Source: Branchinecta lynchi
Taxonomy: Eukaryota > Arthropoda > Branchiopoda > Anostraca > Branchinectidae
Assembly: GCA_023053575.1 (NCBI GenBank)
Contig: JAKZAP010000013.1
Span: forward strand, 23,243,070-23,307,069
Reading direction: 5' to 3'
Length of the DNA stretch: 64,000 bases
A model generated the notes under the pieces. The model did not search any database. It was not told the origin of the DNA and saw only the letters and a program-made list of their open reading frames with translations. The first letter of the stretch is position 1; each line of letters starts with the position of its first letter. Positions 1 to 10,639 of the stretch are shown here, piece after piece. Made by a program: the position numbers and the translations under genes.

Positions 1-422
1 AAACTGAACAACGTACTCCTAAGAGGAGACTGGGTTACCCCTGAGTTTTCCAGCTGTTTTCTGCGGCATTCCAAAATAGTTTCAACAATGACACGGGAGC
101 GTGCGGAGGAAAGAACACGTGCAATTTTTTCTCACATAAAAACGCTAAACACCGTCACCTGTGCTCCAGCAAGGAGGTCTCCGAGGAAATTATTTCGAAC
201 GGGGGCGAAACTCGGTCACGAATTATGGGTGACTTCACCCAAATCAACAGCATTCGGGGAAAGCAAAAATCTATTAAAAGATTCAGGACCTAATAGTGTT
301 TCTTGCTAGTCTTCTATGTCCTTAATGATGTCCTTTTTAATGATGTCCTTAATGATCAATTCCTTCAGCCCAAGCTGACTGAAAACATATATTAGCAACG
401 GCCGTTTCGAGCTATTGTTTAA

Positions 423-802
423 TATCCTGCCGACTTCACGAAACTGTCCATGGAGCACATCCAGGAGTCCCCCTTGGCTGGATCACCATCTAAAGATCAT
501 GCACAGCCTACCACACTCAGACTGGCCGCTATCGAAGGTGGCCTCAACCTGTCAGCATTCTGGTCAGCTCTACATAGGTAAGCTACCAGGAAACAGGAAC
601 AAGAATTCGATAAAGTGGGTAAACTTGGCCAGAACTTGCTGGTGCCGTTTCTGGATTTGGGAACCACGAGCAATAGCACTCCAAGGAGCCATCTATCGAT
701 TTAGAATGATGTCCATCTAGGTAATGTTTCCAGTGAAGGAACCGGACAAAATCAACCGTCGCAAAAGCACAAAGACAGAGGTTGCGATCCTCACGCCTAT
801 GG
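423..802 (+). pseudogene. Decayed coding-like frame of unknown origin
   Basis: One reading frame stays open from 423 except for TAA at 579-581 and TAG at 702-704. A candidate ATG is at 450, starting MEHIQESPLAG. The second block contains QEQEFDKVGKLGQNLLV and the third NVSSEGTGQNQPSQKHKDRG. The composition is protein-like in all three blocks, with charged and amphipathic stretches, unlike the shadow frames. The first stop overlaps a consensus splice donor (G577, then GTAAGC), so the first block could instead be an exon end. I do not recognise the family. A retrotransposon gag-like or ORF1-like remnant is possible but unproven. The frame runs into the G/C-run element that starts at 803. Confidence 0.3.
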
Positions 803-930
803 CAGGTCCGTACCCAGGAATTTATTTCGGGGGGGGGGGGGGGGGGGGGGGGGGTCCCCGCGGGTCGGACCAAAAACCACACACCAGAGTTTAAAGCCCC
901 TAACCCCCCCCCCCCCAGGATACGGCCCTG
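803..930. mobile_element. Small hAT-like element with poly-G and poly-C arms
   Basis: The left end reads CAGGTCCGTACCCAGG and the right end, read inverted, CAGGGCCGTATCCTGG, giving about 16 bp of imperfect terminal inverted repeat. Inside the ends lie an uninterrupted run of about 26 G (829-854) and a run of about 13 C (904-916), so the arms could pair or form G-quadruplexes. The CAGGG start is typical of hAT superfamily ends. No 8-bp target-site duplication is evident. A related element lies at 56712-56890. Confidence 0.5.
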
Positions 931-1045
931 CTCAAGAGTCAGGACTATTTCGAGTTTCACTACCGTGGCTGCTTGTTTAATAATGACGCATTGTAGCCTA
1001 CCATTAATTAGAAAAGTTCAGTTCTCAAAGGTTCGTTTTAAAAAT

Positions 1046-1165
1046 ATTCCTTGAGCCCAAACTGAGTTTGAAATATATATTCAAATAATGCATAAGACGG
1101 ATATGTACGCTGACGAGGACCCTTGCCAAGAAGAGCCGAAATATCGCTGCCAAATATCCGTTTTC
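1046..1165. repeat. Copy of an interspersed repeat with a CTTGCCAAGAAG core
   Basis: It contains TTGAGCCCAAACTGAG, then GACGAGGACCCTTGCCAAGA, then a CGGATATG/ATCCGTTTT end. The same word order (AGCCCAAGCTGACT, CTTGCCAAGAAGGGCCGAA, TTATCCGTTTTGCACC) recurs at 8795-8870, 13205-13345, 31012-31150, 54846-54949 and 55995-56140. This looks like a short non-autonomous DNA element family. The ORF readable here is a by-product of the repeat. Confidence 0.5.
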
Positions 1166-1384
1166 AAGAAAATGCAAGATTGGCAGGCACGCCAACGTTA
1201 TGATAATTTTAAAGAACGAAAGAAACATATGTCTACTGTTGATAACCTATCGGCTTACTTTAGCCTATCGGTGTGTCTAGGCTATAATTAGAAATTCATA
1301 AAGCCAAGAGTTATATTATTTTCCTTTTCGTTTGTATTTGTTTGGCGGCTCGTGGCACTGAGAAGAGTGTCGCAAGCAACCTAA

Positions 1385-1663
1385 AGTCCATTTTCGGCGC
1401 CCACATCAGACCTTGCGCTAAGACATAAACAAGAAAAGCCTATCCAACATCTGCCAAAGAAATCCCACGCGCAAGACCGACAAAGTTCAAAATCCGACAA
1501 AGCCGGAAACGACAAAGATGGAATCATGGACCTTGTTAAACACGTCGAAAACACGAAAGGTTTCTTCTGGCGGGACTACGGCCTGTCTCACCAGCCCCTT
1601 GGTACAGTGCACCAACACGTAAAGTGGGTATCCGCCTACTCGGCTCTATATGAAAGTAACTAG
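1385..1663 (+). CDS. Unrecognised 92-codon open frame, possible 3'-terminal exon
   Basis: The frame is open from just after an in-frame TAA at 1382 to TAG at 1661. It has a hydrophilic, lysine-rich first half (KKSHAQDRQSSKSDKAGNDK) and a more hydrophobic second half (GFFWRDYGLSHQPLGTVHQ). There is no ATG near the start, only an internal one followed by DLVKHVENTK. If real, it would be an internal or last exon preceded by CCTAAAG acting as acceptor. I see no match to a known family. A chance open frame or a repeat remnant is equally possible. Confidence 0.22.
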   Translation, partial: SPFSAPTSDLALRHKQEKPIQHLPKKSHAQDRQSSKSDKAGNDKDGIMDLVKHVENTKGFFWRDYGLSHQPLGTVHQHVKWVSAYSALYESN

Positions 1664-1986
1664 TACATTATACTAGTACGATTAACTAGCTAGACATAGC
1701 CTACTAGATTTACTTTTTTTAAGTAGCCGAAGCAAGGCTGAAATCCGATTGTATTTTACGCACGTTTTGAGCTTGAAAAGATTTCTAGCAATACGGACGT
1801 ATTAGAGAAATCGGTCTGTTTTGTATTTTAATAGTTAATTTTATTTTAAATAATTTAATGGGATTTTTCTTAGCTTAATCAAGAGAGTTTAATTAATAAT
1901 TGAGATATGATGAACAGGATTATTTTGAAGAATTATATTTGACATGATAGTGTCCAATCGATAAATAATAAGAGTTACAAAGAAAC

Positions 1987-2982
1987 TTCTTGTACGGTGA
2001 TGAATGTGAAACATTTTTAAAGTTGAACATATCTTGAATCTGAGGCGATATTCATATTCGGCATAGAAAACTACCTTAAAAGCATTGCTTTAAATATTGC
2101 TAAGTGTGAATATTTATCTTGATCAATGTGCCAGTTCTCTGAATTGCGGGAGTGTACCCATAGTAAAGATGTTCAAGTGGCTGGGTATATCTGTTTGTGA
2201 TTCTCTTGCTAGTTTTTGAAGGAAGTTTTCATTTGATACTAAAGATAAATTAAGAATCAGGTACGCAAAAATCGTTGCTAATCGTGGTCGTTTCAGCAGA
2301 CGTGGACTGGCTAAACTTTATTCTAGTTTTTGCGACCATGCCGTTTTGTCTGCGTCTGGTTTATATCCTATATTTACAAAGACTGTTTTTAAGCAAATGA
2401 GGGTGGATTATTTTCGATATTGCAAATTCCTTTTGTACTTACCCAGATCGGCCGAAATAGACGCCTTGTAAATCGTTACGGAGCTAGCGACCATGTTCGC
2501 TCGAAAATCTGCAGACCAATATTGGTGCTGACGCGTGTTTCCGCCTAGGTGCGCACCACGGCCTCATCCGGCTTTTTCATTGAGTGCTTTTTTGTTGTTG
2601 TGTGTGATATGTTGTACTATCTTTATTTCTTTTCTTTTCTTTCATTACTCCACTATCTTAAACCTGTACAGTGGGTCACAAATAAATATTATATTATTAT
2701 TATATTAAAATACCAGCTGCATGGAAAAGTAAAAAAATAGAAAACACTATAAAACACGAGCTTTTACGTGAGATCAAAGTTTTCGACTTTTAACACGTCG
2801 AACAGTTTCCTTTTTGTACAAGACGGTTTAATCATTTATGTTGGGACTTGTTTTCGGTAAAACCACTGTGCTATAATAGTCACGAATTTCTTGTATGGTG
2901 ATGAATGTGAAACATTTTCGGTTGACCGTATATTGATTATCTTATGTGATATTCGAGTTCAGCACATAAAACCACATCAGAA
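1987..2982 (+). repeat. Pair of diverged direct repeats of about 95 bp
   Basis: The sequence beginning CTTCTTGTACGGTGATGAATG at 1987-2080 recurs as TTTCTTGTATGGTGATGAATG at 2887-2982, with the following block (GATATTC, CATA, AAAC) also shared but diverged. The repeats bracket a LINE 3' end. They could be an old duplication or two copies of a short dispersed repeat. Confidence 0.5.
2169..2705 (+). pseudogene. LINE 3' fragment, C-terminal end of reverse transcriptase ORF
   Basis: Starting at 2169 the frame reads MFKWLGISVCDS, meets TGA at 2217, reopens with KLRIRYAKIVANRGRF and LAKLYSSFCDHAVL, and ends at TAA 2469. After a shift, VNRYGASDHVRSKICRP follows. The middle block aligns by eye with the C-terminal part of the RT at 31583-33067 (KIRIAYASLASNITRLSR, LSKLYNSL, FKFAKYLLHLP), so both belong to one LINE lineage. 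The fragment lacks all catalytic RT motifs. It ends in an AATAAATATTATATTATTA tail, as expected for a 5'-truncated LINE on the plus strand. It is inactive. Confidence 0.65.
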
Positions 2983-3997
2983 ATATGTTTCTCATGAAGT
3001 AAACACTAAGACTTAAAAGTTCAATGGGCACGTCAAACTACCCCAATCCCACTCTGTAACAACCTAGGAACAATGCTTACCCCCTAGATCAGCAGCTGTT
3101 TCAACGTTTTCCTCTCTGTGATATTTCAAAGCGTAATTTTTTAGGCCAGTACATGCTCAATTTACTAGCTTGGACAAAGATAAAAGTGATGTTTCTTATA
3201 ATACTTAGTAGGTCTTTATTTTATGCATTAATCAGCTTGTATAATTCAGATTTGACTAGATTATTTGTTTTTGAATGATTTTTGTACCTATGTTATTTTT
3301 TATAAGCTTATTGCATATTCTGGTATATTTTATAAAGCAAGCTAGTCAAGCTTCACAACACTATTCCACAAACAAAAACTTTTAATAGGCACTTTAAGCC
3401 ATGGAACTTCTGATGAAACACTGGAACAATCAGGTAAACTGCATCTGCATTTTGGTGATGTCTCAAATACATCCTTTTATATCAAGCATTGCTCGGAGTT
3501 TTTGAATTTCCTGCCACGATATACCAGCTCCTAAGATTTGGATCGCCGAAATGCCAGAGAGGTAAAGACAAGGGATAACAAGAAAACGGTCGATTTTCGT
3601 AGCGCCTTCTAAAGGAAGTCCGAAATGTTTATTTGTGAAGCATTTAATACAAAGTAAAGCATTAGAAGTGTCCATTGTGCTTTAAGAAATAGAAAAAAAA
3701 TTATCTACAAGATGGTGTAAAAATCATTTCGGTTGCAATTTCAACCATATTTGGCGCTAGATTGACTGTTCTATCACAGTAGGTTTAGAACAGGCCCTAG
3801 CGTAGTTCAGAAAGGTAGCGCAAAGAGGTAGACCAAAAACTGGGGTAAAAAATTCAACTGAGAACCTGGATATTTGAGACGTATGTGTAAATGATACTGG
3901 ACACACATGCCAATTTGCGGGAAGGCAGCTTCGAGAACGTCAAAGGGGCCTAAAACCTGCTATGGTTTTTATAATGCTTGTTTAAAACTGTCCCCAA
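2706..3997. other. No gene recognised
   Basis: AT-rich sequence with stop codons in all frames and no open frame that looks coding. Apart from the second of the 95-bp direct repeats at 2887-2982, I see no family I can name. Confidence 0.5.
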
Positions 3998-4030
3998 TAG
4001 ATTAGATTAGATTAGATTAGATTAGATTAT
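3998..4030. repeat. (TTAGA)n microsatellite
   Basis: About six tandem ATTAG/TTAGA units. The sequence to the right (TATAAAACCAACGCG onward) resembles the reversed 3' end layout of the LINEs in this window, so this may be the tail of a minus-strand LINE fragment. It is not the arthropod telomere unit TTAGG. Confidence 0.6.
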
Positions 4031-4431
4031 ATTTAATATAAAACCAACGCGTAACATTTGTCTGCATCACCTGCAGGGAAAGTCCCGGGGGACTTGTTAA
4101 GTAACAGGCGAAAATCCCAAATCCCAAAGGAACCGACGAAAAAATAAGACACGCTCGATTATCTCGTGAATGCATGCTTTCACCTACTTAGACGTGGGAA
4201 GGGAGGGTTTACTGTTATATTCTGACCATCGGTGTCAAATGCTGTACCACTGGTGAACAGTACGTACCAAATATGACAGACGCCTAACTCACGAACAGCC
4301 ACAGCAGCTTGAAACATAAACTAATTGTCTACCCTTACCCCCCTTTTTTATCCTTATTTACCAGTTTCTACGAGGAAATCAAGAAAACGGCCTGTCTTAT
4401 TCCTGCTTACTTAATGTTAACTCTCAGGGAG

Positions 4432-5612
4432 AACAATACCAAAGGTTTTGATTGGATCCCAAATGACAGTTGGGCAGTTGGATCTTGTAGATATCCGGTC
4501 TTCGCCAGACCCCTTGAAAATTTTTAGCGTAGCCTACTAATAAAATTTAGAAACAGAATAAGGAAAATGGCTAATTATCTGAGAAAGATAAGTTCGGATA
4601 TGGAGTGTGTTTAACCCAATAAGTCATATATAGGATACTCTGAGGAAACTGATCAAAACTTCCAGCTGCCTTACTTTTGCCAAATTTCTGGTTTCTGACG
4701 GATTCTTGGCAAACTACTTGAACGTTAAAAAAAAAGCTCAAAACGAATTCATCACATCTTCTTACGCCTATATCGAACCTCTAATCAACTCATGATAAAA
4801 CTTTAACTTTATCGAACTATCTATTGGGAGAGAAAACAATTCACATATACGGATTCAGCATGCCTCCTTACCACTATATCGAACTTCTAATCAACTGATA
4901 TGAAAAATTAAACTTTTACTAAATAATAATAATAATATAATTGCAATAATAAGGCTTCCGTCTCTGTAATATATACTTGTAACAAAGTATATACTTGTAA
5001 CAAATTTTTCGGTTTCAGCTGGATACCGGGCGAACTAAATGTCCGGGTAGAAAATGACTTTTATACACGGATTCGTCATGTCTTCTTACCCTTGAATCAA
5101 ACATGTAATCAAGTTCAAATACAACATTTACTTTAAACAAATTTTCAGGTTTTGGCCGGATTCCGGGCTAACTAACGGCAAAAAATAATTTTCATATCCA
5201 TGTTAACTATGCCTGCTTACCCTCAGATTGAACCTCTAATCAACTTCAGATTAAACTTTTATTTTCTTACGAATTTTCAGTTTTTGCCAGATTCCAGGAG
5301 AACTACATGTCCGGCGACAAAATAACTACATATTCGGATTTAGCATGTCTCCTTACCCCTAATCGTCTATCTCATTAGCTTTTATAAATATTTTGTTTCA
5401 TCCCTTAATCTGAAACCCCTCCCCCACCCTAAATATAGGGCTACACAGCTCATCTTCGAACCTGACCTGTACTTTGACCCAAAGGGTCTCATGCCAAATT
5501 TGAGCAAAATGTCTCAACCCCTTCGAGAGTAATCGTGCTAGTAGGCGGACAGACGGGACAACTTTTACGAAATCATAGGTATCCCTCCACTTGCGTTTTG
5601 GGATCCCAAAAA
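4432..5612 (-). mobile_element. Dominant-family element (GGGATCCC ends), old copy
   Basis: It begins with a decayed right end (ACCAAAGGTTTTGATTGGATCCC) and finishes with CCACTTGCGTTTTGGGATCCC followed by a run of A, which is the left end read on the minus strand. Between them are diverged tandem units of about 135-140 bp, each with a CCGGATTCCGGxxGAACTA core and a CTTACCC(C)TAAATCGAAC block. A reduced GGACAGACGGGACA microsatellite remnant follows. There are many mismatches to the younger copies and no protein-coding frame. Confidence 0.75.
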
Positions 5613-5859
5613 CAGATAGCTACTGAAAACTGGTTGTTCCTGTAGGTTAGTTATAAACCTAATCAGGTATCACACGCTATCACTTGCATTTCTGTGGTAT
5701 TTCCAGTGTAATGAAGCATTTACCCTAGCGTGGTCAGAGTGTGGCGAACATACAAGGGTAAATGTACCAGTACAACGGCTTGCGACCAACACAACAGCAC
5801 TGCTAAAAGTTCCATCTCTAAAACAATTTATTTAATTTTCAAACTTTCATGATCACAGG

Positions 5860-6213
5860 TTTTTGGGATCCCAAGACTTAAGTGACGGGATATCTATGAT
5901 TTCGTAAAAGTTGTCCATCTGTCCGACCGTCTGTATGTCTGTCTGTTGGCACGATAACTCTCGAAGGGATTGAGATATTTTATTCAAACTTGGCATGAAG
6001 ACTCTTTAAGGGGTTTCAAATTAAGGGCGAATTTTTTTTTTTTTAAAGCAAGTGAGATAGTTGACTTAGGGGTACGGAGACCGTGTTGAATCCAAATGTG
6101 AAAATTATGTTCTCTCCGGGCAAATAGTCCACCGGGAATCCGGCCAAAACCGAAAAATTTATATAAAGTAAAAGTTTAATCTGGTAGTTCACCCGGAATC
6201 CGGCCAAAACCGA
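5860..6213 (+). mobile_element. Dominant-family element, 3'-truncated copy
   Basis: It starts with TTTTTGGGATCCCAAGAC, then a GTCC/GTCT microsatellite, then CACGATAACTCTCGAAGG and two partial tandem units ending in GGAATCCGGCCAAAACCGA. It stops abruptly at about 6213 without the GGTCTTGTT end. The open frame on the opposite strand here is only repeat sequence. Confidence 0.75.
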
Positions 6214-6639
6214 CTGATCTGGCTGGTGTTTAGCTAGCATCAAGTTCCAGGCTTGTTCTGCCGTTGCAGAACATTCTCAACAAAGAGTTTAAAACAAGAT
6301 TTGCATTTTTGCAGATAACTCTGTTATCATGGTAACTGAATCTGCAATTAGCTCTTTTTGCAGTTAGCGCGGTATCTGATAGGCTACACGGTTGCTCTGC
6401 AAAAACGACTAGGGGCCTATTGCCGAAATTGCACTTTTCAAATCATCCCAAAAGAAAAACTGATATCCAGTCATCGGTGTCACGATTGGGGGAGGGAGGG
6501 GGGGGGGGGGGGCAGTCGGTAAAAATAACCGAATCGCGCCGCAATTTTTCGTCAAAACAGTTTTTATTTTTCATGAAAATCAGTCGATTTTTATGGCACT
6601 TGCCCTTTCGGCCACGTGCCATATAGCGATCGCAATTTC

Positions 6640-7345
6640 TGTCCGTCGGTCTGTCGGTCCGTCGGTCGGTCGGTCGGTCCTGGTTTTGCTAGTTCGGGCA
6701 CTTCAACAGAAGCTAGGAAGATGAAACTTGGCAGGCATATCAGGGACCCCGAATGATTAAGTTGGAAATAGTCACTTTCCCCATCCGAGCATCGTGGGGG
6801 AGTGGAGGGAGGGGGAATCCGGAATCTTGAGGTATTTATAACTTTTAAACGTGTGATCGGATCTTAATGAAATTTGATATTTGGAAAGATGCCGTGCCTC
6901 AGACGACCCATTTAAAATCCAGACCGGATTCGGTGACTTTGGGGGGAGCTGGAGGGGAAGCCAGAAATCTTGGGAAAAGCTTAGAGTGGAGGGATCGGGA
7001 CGAAACTTGGTGGGAAGAACACGCAAAAATCCTAGATGCATCATTGACATAGCCGGACCGAATTTGGACACTGTGGGGGGAGTTGGAGGGGGGGCGGAAT
7101 TCGGTGATCCCGCGAGTTCGGTACTAGGACGATGAAATTTGATAGGCACGTCATGGACCAGAACAGACTGCCTTGAGAATAGTCGTTTTCCCGATCCGAC
7201 CATCGTAGGGGGAGTGGAGGGATGGTGAATCCGGAAATTAGTAACATGCATAACCTTGGAAGGGTTAATCGGACGTGCATGAAACTTGACAAGTACCAAA
7301 AACAAGTGCCATGGATGTTCTTTTTCAAATCCAGACCTTTGCGTC
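6640..7345 (+). mobile_element. Second composite family: (GTCGGTCC)n plus about 135-bp tandem units
   Basis: A (GTCG/GTCC)n microsatellite at about 6645-6680 is followed by GATGAAACTTGG at 6721-6732, then four degenerate units. Their G-rich landmark (GGGGGAGTGGAGG or close variants) is at about 6794, 6940, 7075 and 7206, giving periods of about 146, 135 and 131 bp. Each unit also carries a GAAACTTGG-like word. A second locus of this type is at 20285-20830. The microsatellite plus GATGAAACTTGG head is shared with the GGGATCCC family. The long minus-strand frames across this block are repeat artefacts. Confidence 0.6.
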
Positions 7346-7499
7346 GCATGTAGTAATAAAACATGCGACACCTTGCAAGCGTTAAAGTCTGAAGAAGCCT
7401 AGTCGTATCTACAAGCTCATGGGCGGTTTGAAGGGCTTGGGCGTGGGAGGTGACTACCTCACAATGTACGGCAGATTTCCGGCAAGGCCCAAGAGTCAT

Positions 7500-9566
7500 A
7501 CCAGTTCAAAACAATAGACAAGAAACACCACATCGCATGCTGGAAACTGTGCGGAATTACAGAAACTTAAGGTGAACATCATTTTGTAATAACAGGAATC
7601 CACTAGCGCCATAGCCGGCCAGTGCCGGCCACACAGCAGTTCCTAATGAATGTATATCAGACAGAATGAAAAAGAGCAGCGCAGGCGAAATTTGTAAGTA
7701 GGCTAGGATTTTTTCATCTGGCAAAACATTACTTCCACCAATAAATTCTAGATTTTAAGGTGACCGAAGCCCCGAAATTCCAAGCTTAAAACACAAATAA
7801 AATGACGCAATTTTCCAGTAATTAGAGCCTACTACAAAAGGAGCCACTGGCAAAATTATTTCTGAAATCCTGGATGATCAGAATACGTCTTTTCGGATCC
7901 AAACTGAAATTAGGGCTGCTTAGCACGGATCTGCCCATCTGTCTTTGTTGATGACGAATCCAGAAAGTGTGATACTTTATCGAGAAGTTGATAATGTGCT
8001 TCACTTTGAACCTTTCTGAAAAAGACGTACTGATCGTCCAGAAAAAAAAACTGAAACAGAGCAGAATGTCTTGAATTTCCAGTTAAAAAGCAAAATAAAA
8101 ATCAAATAACATGTTTAAAAAAATCAGGCCCGTCATTACATGGTCGCCTGTTGCCCACAAAGCCAGTTTCTTTTTAAACATCGCACTAACTAGCTAGAAA
8201 CTAACAAATTCTTAAAGTTTAATCGAAAAGGGCTGGGATAGGACAATCTAGTTACCCATCACTTATTCACTCAGAGAGTCTCAAAGACCCGATGTAAATG
8301 CGTTACTTTGCTGATCCGCTATTCACAAATAATTGATTTTCAAATAGTGGAATTTCCGTGTGACTCGTGATATCGGTACCTCGATGCATTTTTCTTTTTT
8401 TGGTACGCCTTACAAGAAAGATTTATGATTTTTTATTTGTGCAGGCACTGAGCAATTTTCACCAATCTTACCCCTATCCACTGAAAAGCCGTGCTCGTGT
8501 TGAGATTAAAATTTAAAGCAGTAGAATTTACGCTGTGGTGGGGACTGCCACAGATATTCTGAACATCATAACTGGAGCAGGTAGTGGAAAAGAAAAAATC
8601 TCTTTGCCGAATCCAAATAATTCAGTGTGCTCAATTAAATGAAACAAAATAAGTTGGCTTTTCAGTTAAACTTTAAAATAGTACTCCGCAAGCAAAATTG
8701 GCCTGATTTTTACCTGAATTAAGAGATATTAGTACATAACATATTGCATTAACATTGTCAATCTAGCAAGCTTCAAACATGCGACTGAGATAAATATTTT
8801 TTGAGCCCAAGCTGACTTTGAATTTCGACTCTTCTTGGCAAGGATCCTTGTCAGGCTGTCAATTTCTCTAGGTCAACGTCTGGGAAGGAAACAAACCTGT
8901 AATCTGATTACAGGTTTGTTTCCAATCGAGTTTTCCTAAGGCGCAAGTTTAGTTGAAGTTTTGTGTTCTGGCGCTCTGTGAGCATCCAGTATAGCTATTT
9001 TTGGGGGGTCAGGCAGGGGTCGGGCACTCTACGAGTGCCCAGATTAACTTTTTTCTTTTTTTGCCTCACACCTCCCCAAAGCGATGCCCCTGGGTATTGT
9101 ATCTGCAAAATGCAACTAATAAGGAATGCAACTAATAAGGTGTCTTTAAATGACATCCAAAATGTGATGTAATTCTTAGAAACCACAAGATCAATCGAAG
9201 TCAGAAACATAAGGATCTACAAGCTTTCTAAATGAATGAAGACTGTAAGAACTACCATGCATGAAGATACTGAATTACCTACAAATAGCCTAAGGCCTAA
9301 GACAATTCGTTGTAAAACGTGTCTGCACGCTTAAGCTACCAAAATATTCCTGTTACATAAAAAAAAAAAAAAGTTTATACCGAAATCTTCGAGAGTCAAA
9401 GGAAACTCACCCAAATTATATTTGTCCGGACTTTTCACTGTAACCTTGATGGAAACCTTGCTTTGGCTTCTTTTTGAAACCTTCGCCAAAACAGAAACGT
9501 TAACTTTGTTTGACATAGAGATAAAGCAATACGCTGTGCTGCAGTAGTGCAGAGTCAAGAAGATAC
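7500..9566. other. No gene recognised; contains one perfect hairpin and one repeat copy
   Basis: Mostly unannotatable AT-rich DNA. A CTTGCCAAGAAG-type repeat copy lies at about 8795-8870. A short hairpin lies at 8887-8923. I see no coding frame longer than about 75 codons that looks protein-like. Confidence 0.45.
8887..8923. repeat. Perfect short hairpin
   Basis: The 16-base arm GGAAACAAACCTGTAA is followed by TCTGA and then its exact reverse complement. It has no T run after it, so it is not an obvious terminator. It may be the end of a foldback element. Confidence 0.7.
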
Positions 9567-9934
9567 AACATGTTATCGAAAAAAGAGAGTCACCCCCTTG
9601 ACTATTTGAAGAACGTCACCCCGGTGACGATCGGCAAATCAATCAGGAAATCAGCGGGAGAGAACCCAAAGAAGAAAAAGCTGAACTCATGCTAAGGATT
9701 CCTGATTCTGGATGATCAGGATTCCTGATGATGAATTCTTGATTTGGTTGCTGCCAGACTTCTAGAATAGCCTTGATTATAGAGGGCTGCTTCTACTATT
9801 GGGTATTCAAAAGATGGTGAGTCTTCGAGCAGCTTCACAGGAGTTGTAGTGCAACCCGAAGAGATCACGCCAGACTATCCTCGTCTAGTCTTCAGATTGT
9901 GCCTAACTATGAGAGTGTTCAAACCTTTAAACAG

Positions 9935-10215
9935 TAGTAACTATTAGTTACCATTTTTGTTCCTACGGCTACATCACAAAAATTTACTAGGCTACACTGG
10001 CCGTGCCAACCTTCTTGAAATAGTAACTAATAATAACTACTTGCTTACCATGCTCGGGAGCATAGTGAGCATGGTAACTACGAGTCTACCATGCATTTCT
10101 GCACATCTCTGTAACTTAATTGGTTGGATTCGCCTGGGGAATTAGATTTTGCTGCAAAATAGAACAATCATTCCAGCCTTGACGCAAGAAGCCAACATTG
10201 TGGCAGGTGAATATG
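9935..10215 (+). repeat. Copy of a 270-290-bp interspersed repeat (GTAACTATTAGTTAC)
   Basis: Contains AGTAACTATTAGTTAC, CTTGAAATAGTAACTAATA, a CATGCTCGGGAGCATAG palindrome and CCAGCCTTGACGCAAGAAGCC. Related copies are at 25385-25675 and, inverted, at 35840-36110 (the mirror arm) and 38915-39165. Two of the copies carry a TGACGTCA word. This looks like a short non-autonomous transposon family. Confidence 0.6.
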
Positions 10216-10639
10216 TATTCTTGCGAATTCGATTTGAGGTTGGAACACGATTGCAGTGCTTCCACTTCTCCCGATTTCTCGGGAGATCTCCCGGCTTTTT
10301 TGGAAATCTCACGACCAAAATTTTCTTCCGATAATCTCCCCATGTTTGTCATTTTGCCAAAATTATAATCAGGTTATAATTCTTGAATTTCACAACTGAG
10401 GTTTATACAAAGTCTATTCAAAAGCAGAGGTAGGCTATGCCCGAGTTGCAAAATTCTAGCCTGCGGTGCATGGTATCAACATTATACATTATTTGGTTTT
10501 GTACAAATACATCTCTATTTAGATAAGTAAATTGATATTTTTTTTAATTCCTGCATGGCAAGGTACAACATACATCTTCTTTGTAAGCATTGAGAGAAGA
10601 TGGTCGATTAAAACTCTGATCACTGCCATTTTATTTGGG

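Noticed and set aside
803..930. 8-bp target-site duplication for this element
   Set aside because: The 8 bp on the left (GCCTATGG) and right (CTCAAGAG) do not match.
3998..4030. Possible interstitial telomere repeat
   Set aside because: The unit is TTAGA, not TTAGG or TTAGGG, and the array is short. A LINE tail is a simpler explanation.
6772..7499. Minus-strand open frames of 199 and 152 codons
   Set aside because: They lie entirely on the degenerate 135-bp tandem units; repeated PTPP/PPTMVGSGK-type words follow the repeat period, not a protein fold.
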